Part shown: one piece after another, positions 59,525-64,000 of the stretch | Position numbering within the stretch: position 1 is the stretch's first letter | Layout: each line of letters starts with the position of its first letter | Assembly: GCA_002633005.1 (NCBI GenBank) | Contig: NMRA01000051.1 | Coordinates: 973,177 to 1,037,176, forward strand | Source: Phoronis australis | Lineage: Eukaryota > Phoronida > Phoronidae | Length of the DNA: 64,000 bases | Reading direction: 5' to 3' | Made by a program: the position numbers and the translations under genes | Notes under the pieces: model-generated | What the model was told of the DNA's origin: nothing | What the model saw: only the letters and a program-made list of their open reading frames with translations | Database searches by the model: none

Positions 59525-62097
59525 TTATTTCATTTCAATTGACCTGTCAGAAAGTCTGTTTGGTTTCTTATGCAGACATACAACGGCTATAATGACCAGT
59601 ATAGTCACAGTGGTTATTCCCAATCCTATACTTAAACCAATAACCAAATCTCGTGTGTGCCCTTCAAGTACCTCCCCCTGCGACTTCTTTGTGATAGATG
59701 TTTGTCCATCTGATGTATCTGTTGAGACTTTAAACCTGGCTGTAATGTCCTCAACTGTTTCAGTCCCAGTTACCGAGTTTATGCTTTGAATTCCCTTTGT
59801 TACCATGGAAACACTCCTCTTCTTTGTTGTTGTTGTGGCAATGCTCCTGGATGTGGTTTTTACCTCAGTGATGTTACCACTCTCTTCTGTAGTCAGCTGG
59901 TTGACGTTATCTCCAGGTGAAGTTGGTAAAGTTATTGATTGTGTCCGACTCTTGGATGTTTCCCCAACTCTGTTTGATTTGAGTGTACTTCCAGCCAACG
60001 TGTACCCACCTGAGCTGACATTTTCTGTAGTATTTCCTGCTGGTGTAATCTTAGCTGTAGTCGCATCAGTGGTGCTGTTGATTGGGTTTGTTGCCGTGGT
60101 GATTGTATGTGTATCGGGTGTGATGGAAGCTGATGTCTGAGCAATGGAGATAGATGTGGCCACCATGGTTGTTGTTGTTGGTACTGCAAAAAAAACGTAC
60201 CACTAAATATTGGGGATTTTCCAGGTTTTTGATTACATACTGAGGAAAGATTTTGTTTATCCAAAAATGCAAGCCTTTGTCAGTGTCCTCAGAGTCAGGC
60301 TGCCGTTAAAAGTCTTTTTGTTCCTCCTCGCCCAACCCCTCGAAGGCTAACTGAGGTCTGTGAAAGTTGTACAAGAAATATGAACAGTATATTGTTCGAG
60401 ATTTCATTTTTTAAGATAAATTGTTTTGACAGATTACAAAATTGTATCAGTGTGTACTTATCCCGTCAAAATGTTAATAATCATTTCAGTATAATACTAT
60501 GTTATCCCATGTATGTGAAAATACGGATGTTGTATACGTCATGTTATTAACTATTAATTACATGAACATACATACAATCGGTATACAACAGTAGAGGCTG
60601 TATTCAATGGTAGAAGCCATTGAGACATTCCCAGATGAAACGAATTCTCGACAGTAGTATTCTTGTGTAAGTGGGCTAACCTTATATAAGAGCCCTCCAA
60701 AAAGAACAAAGACAAAAATTAATGAAAACGTGCAAAAATGTGTTGCTTGAATTGTTACCAGAATTTCAATGTCCAATCAGTCACAGGAAACAATTTGGTC
60801 TTAATATAGACTTGATGTTATGTAGACTGCAGATGTGATAATTTTTGTCTTCCTGTGGCGCTTAATTACAAGCACTTAATTTAGTCATTAAATTTTGCGA
60901 TAATTGGTAGATAAATGTTTCTTAAAACTTGCAGAAAATAGTTTTATTGTTCAGCCTCGTTAAGACTGGGAATAATTTGATCGTTATGACCTGGTGTCTT
61001 TGTGAATGCTGATCTCAGTCAAACATTAGCATCCATAAATATACGAAATTCACTTAACTTTGTTTAACAATCATAGTCTCGGCCGTCTCTTGCCTTGTTT
61101 GGGTGACAGTATACCTGAATTAATTCTCCTGCTATTTTTTATTCTTGCACAGGATTCCTTGTCCTCATCCCGACCCCCTGCTTTTTCAAGTACCCTATTC
61201 AAACACCTTGAGTGTTGATATAGATGTATACTGTTATGTACCTAGCACTGTTACTTTGATGCTGCTGTCCACTGAATCTCCGCTGAAAGAACCTGCTTCA
61301 CAGAAGTAGGTTCCCTGGTCCTTGCTAGTGGCATTGTTGATATGGAGTACTGCTTCTGAAGTGTAGACCGTGGGCTCATTGTCTGGACTGTATTGAGTCT
61401 CTGTAAAGTCTGGCTGGAACCATGAAATGAATGGCGCTGGGTCGCTCTCGGCAGCGCAAGACAGCGAGAAACTCTCACCTTCTTGGACCACAATGTCTCG
61501 ACTGATGTTTGTTATCACAGGTTTGGTGCACAGGAACTTGGCTTTGGCAGAGCTTTCTTTAACTGGTGTTGTGCAAGAAAACTCTCCTTTTGATTTTAAC
61601 CACTTTAAGAGACAATTGCAGTGCCAACGGTTCCTGGCAAGGTTCACTGTCACCTTCTGTAAAGTGTACTGGAAGTCACTTGGCAGCCCTTGTAAGTTAT
61701 TGCTGCTGATGTCGACTGATTGCAACTGGCTTAATCCTGAGAAGGCATCGGTGGCAAGTCTTTTTATGTTATTGTTCCTAAGATGCAGTTTGGAAAGTGA
61801 CGTAAATCCATCAAAAGTGAAGTCACCCACGTCAGTAATAGTGCTGTTAGTGATTCTTAATGTTTGAATTTTTGATGATTGTCTCACTTTGGTGAAATCC
61901 TTTTTTGTCAATGATGTCTGGTTCGTCAACACAATCGTGACGTCAGTTACGTTGTCGGGCAATTCCATTATGTCGGCCATGTTGTTTGCAGAACATACCG
62001 CTGTTGTGTTACTGCAAGAACATCCACTTGGACACAGTGCTAAAGATGGCGTCCAACCGACAATTAGAACCGTGAGTGGGATCAATAATATCCACAT
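59525..62097 (-). CDS. LRR-Ig single-pass membrane protein 2 with Ser/Thr-rich stalk (two exons)
   Basis: Complement of join(59525-60183, 61242-62097), 504 aa. The start is taken at 62097 because a signal peptide begins there (MWILLIPLTVLIVGW) and -3 is a purine; an upstream in-frame ATG at 62157 would add 20 residues and has a poor context. LRR N-cap cysteines 22, 26, 28, 35; about four LRRs; C-cap RWHCNCLLKWL; Ig domain with SLSCAA, ISWFQP, DQGTYFC. The intron is phase 1 after the Ig domain (CTAG|gtacat; TTTTGCAG). Exon 2 encodes a mucin-like stalk of about 175 residues rich in Thr/Ser, a TM about 465-489 (LVIGLSIGLGITTV...) and a 15-residue tail. Clear paralogue of the gene at 54117-56428, sharing VLTNQT, the C-cap, intron phase and LVIGL TM start. 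Confidence 0.9.
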
Positions 62098-62157
62098 TTC
62101 ACTAGCACTTTTCTCGTTACCACACCGTACCGTTAAATCTTGCTGTCTAATTATCAT

Positions 62158-64000
62158 GGAAATGGATTATGTATAAAGGGTGTTTAATACTCTTTGTTCT
62201 GTTGGTTTATCCCATGGTTTCCCTTTGGACTTTGTATGAATTGACCATTAACCAGTTGGGGTTCAAGGCTAAGATATGATGTAATTTTTGTTTTGGGGTG
62301 CATTGAATTAATATTGTGTTCGTGCCACTAATGTTTTGGTGGGATGTGATATAAAATTATTGGTTTGTGACTTGCATGTCTCACAGACTCCCTGGCATTT
62401 TTATGGTTGAAAGAGGTCAACTGACAGAAACATGTTTATGAAACTTTCCAGGGGGGTTTTAGTTGAAGTAAAATCCAGAAAATGGTCTTGTTTGAAATGA
62501 AATCATCTTACATATGTGCATGATTTTTAAGGGTTGATTTGTGCTGAATTATCAAATAAAATTGCACCCTTTCTGTACATTCATGAGCCAACTATAAGCA
62601 CCTTTACCTCAGAATGTCATGCCCATTTAAGGTTATGGTGGATCTTATGGACTTGTCAGTGTACTTTACCAAAAATCTATAAAACTATAGATTTTAACTC
62701 AGTAAAAGGAGAAAGACTGTAGAATTTTATGTTTAACATTATACCATTCTGCGATTAATTGGGTCACAATTTGGCCATGTCTTTTTAGTGAAATTCAGCA
62801 AAAAAGGTAAGTGTACATCCATAGCAATACACCAGTATCAATAACAGGACCAAATTTTGTTTGCATGTAAATGTTCAAGGTAAAATCTCAAAAACGCAGT
62901 TATAGTTTTCTAAATCATCATGATCTCGTTTTCTAAATTGTCATCTTTTTTATCATTTTACATGCCGTTGACTTTTCATAATTTATGTTTTCACGGTATC
63001 TCAGTATAGCACAATATTTTAGGCTCCGTCACTTATTGCAAACCGTCATCGAATTATCAGTCATTTTCTTACTAGCCATCCAATACAAAAATGAAAATTA
63101 CTTCGAGAAATTTCCTACAGCTGTTGACTGGCTGTCATCTTCCTCTGTAGTGCTTACCACTAGGTGGAACTCTTTAGTCAGTTGTAAATAGGAATTAGGC
63201 AACGGAAGCCTTTTCCTTTTCATACACCTTGATTTCTGTTTGATGCATTACTATGTAGACTCCGGTATTTTGCGTTAACTTTGTAGTAGTTTCCCTTTTG
63301 GCATATTAAGCTAAAGTTCTCCCAGTCTGTCATGTGGTTTTCTTGAATTGCATGATCACTATAGCAGATTTATTTATTCTCACTTTTTTGTTGGATGGCT
63401 AGTAAGAAACAGATTGATATCAACATCCTGATGAAGTAATGTACAGACCTTCCTTTGAGTGACTACATGGTGTTATCCTGTATTGCTCAAGTATATTAGC
63501 CCAAACTATCACAGTTAATATCTATGGATGGTTTGAGCCTCTGTTTAATGAACTTATGTGATTAGTGTTCTTGGTCTTTGTATCATAGGCTGATTGATAC
63601 GGTAAAGTCGCGTGATTTTCGGACACTGAAAATTAATTCCAATAGAAAAAATTCATTCTTGGACGAATCTCGCGAAATATCATTTTGTGGTGTCCGAATT
63701 TGGCGAACCTCCAAATTTGGGTTTCCGCTAGTGTCCGAATTTCGTGGGTGTACATTATTTCGATGAGCGTCGTAGCATCAACAATGCTGGCTTGGTCATT
63801 TGATAGCAGTATAATTGCAGGTAAATGAGACTCAAATGGTCTGAGCGATTAATTTTTGAAAATCTGGCTTTCCCAATAAGAAATGTGCGCCGTCGACGCA
63901 CAAAGACCGTTCCCAACAAGTGTTGGTTCTTCTTTTCAAAGATGTGCTTTCTCAATATGAAATATTCGGCTTGCATTGCCGATGCTCAAAAACCGTTCTC
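62158..64000. other. Stretch upstream of LRR-Ig gene 2 to the window end
   Basis: Presumably contains the promoter of the minus-strand gene at 62097, but no core element is clear. Repeat-like text lies at 62.75-62.95 kb. At 63590-63760 GTGTCCGAATTT occurs twice with nearby TTTTCGGACAC, suggesting the edge of another repeat. No PLC exon seen. Confidence 0.5.

Noticed and set aside
59592-60140. Plus-strand Val/Leu-rich ORFs
   Set aside because: Antisense of the Ser/Thr-rich stalk exon of LRR-Ig gene 2.
61427-61867. Plus-strand 146-codon ORF
   Set aside because: Antisense of the LRR-Ig exon 61242-62097.
62098-62157. Upstream ATG of LRR-Ig gene 2 as the start
   Set aside because: It would place 20 charged residues before the signal peptide and has a poor start context, so 62097 is preferred.
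1-64000. tRNA, rRNA or other structured RNA genes
   Set aside because: None was recognised by eye; a covariance-model scan would be needed to exclude small ones.

Overview
This is a window of animal nuclear DNA. It is AT-rich, with small exons separated by long introns, GT-AG splice sites and many old interspersed and tandem repeats. The gene families (phospholipase C epsilon, LRR-Ig receptors) and the repeat types (THAP/TTAA DNA transposons, short inverted-repeat elements) suggest an invertebrate metazoan, perhaps a marine deuterostome or lophotrochozoan. I cannot name the species. No prokaryotic genes, CRISPR arrays, rRNA or tRNA genes were recognised.

Main gene (+ strand, 25082-53667, with possible 5' exons at 281-349 and 6574-6873): a phospholipase C epsilon (PLCE1-type) gene. 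Nineteen exons join in frame through every splice phase and give 1521 codons plus one base. Domain order is: talin-type FERM F2-F3 lobes; CDC25/RasGEF; a PH-like region; EF-hand-like helices; the complete PLC X box with all catalytic residues; an acidic X-Y linker; and the start of the Y box. The FERM module in front of the RasGEF is the most unusual point, because the usual annotation of vertebrate PLCE1 has no FERM domain. The F1 lobe and the true start were not found. The rest of the Y box, C2 and the Ras-association domains are not in the window.

Region 350-25081 is gene-poor. It holds copies of several repeat families, a minisatellite with a strict 174-bp higher-order period (13.52-14.0 kb), small inverted-repeat elements, and a 3.18-kb TTAA-type transposon (9614-12793) with a broken THAP gene and, on the opposite strand, a broken gene for a P2X7 'ballast'-like zinc domain. 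That transposon sits inside an older repeat whose uninterrupted copy is at 36.1-36.7 kb.

Region 38.9-41.05 kb, in a PLC intron, is a repeat element with an internal tandem array. It carries twelve regularly spaced GCCNCCTAGTGGC-like motifs that resemble the CTCF core. A diverged relative lies at about 50.95-51.7 kb.

Region 54.1-62.1 kb carries two minus-strand, two-exon, single-pass membrane proteins (signal peptide, LRRs, one Ig domain, stalk, TM, very short tail). They have the same architecture and the same phase-1 intron, so they are tandem paralogues. If the PLC gene resumes beyond 64 kb, both are nested antisense in one of its introns.
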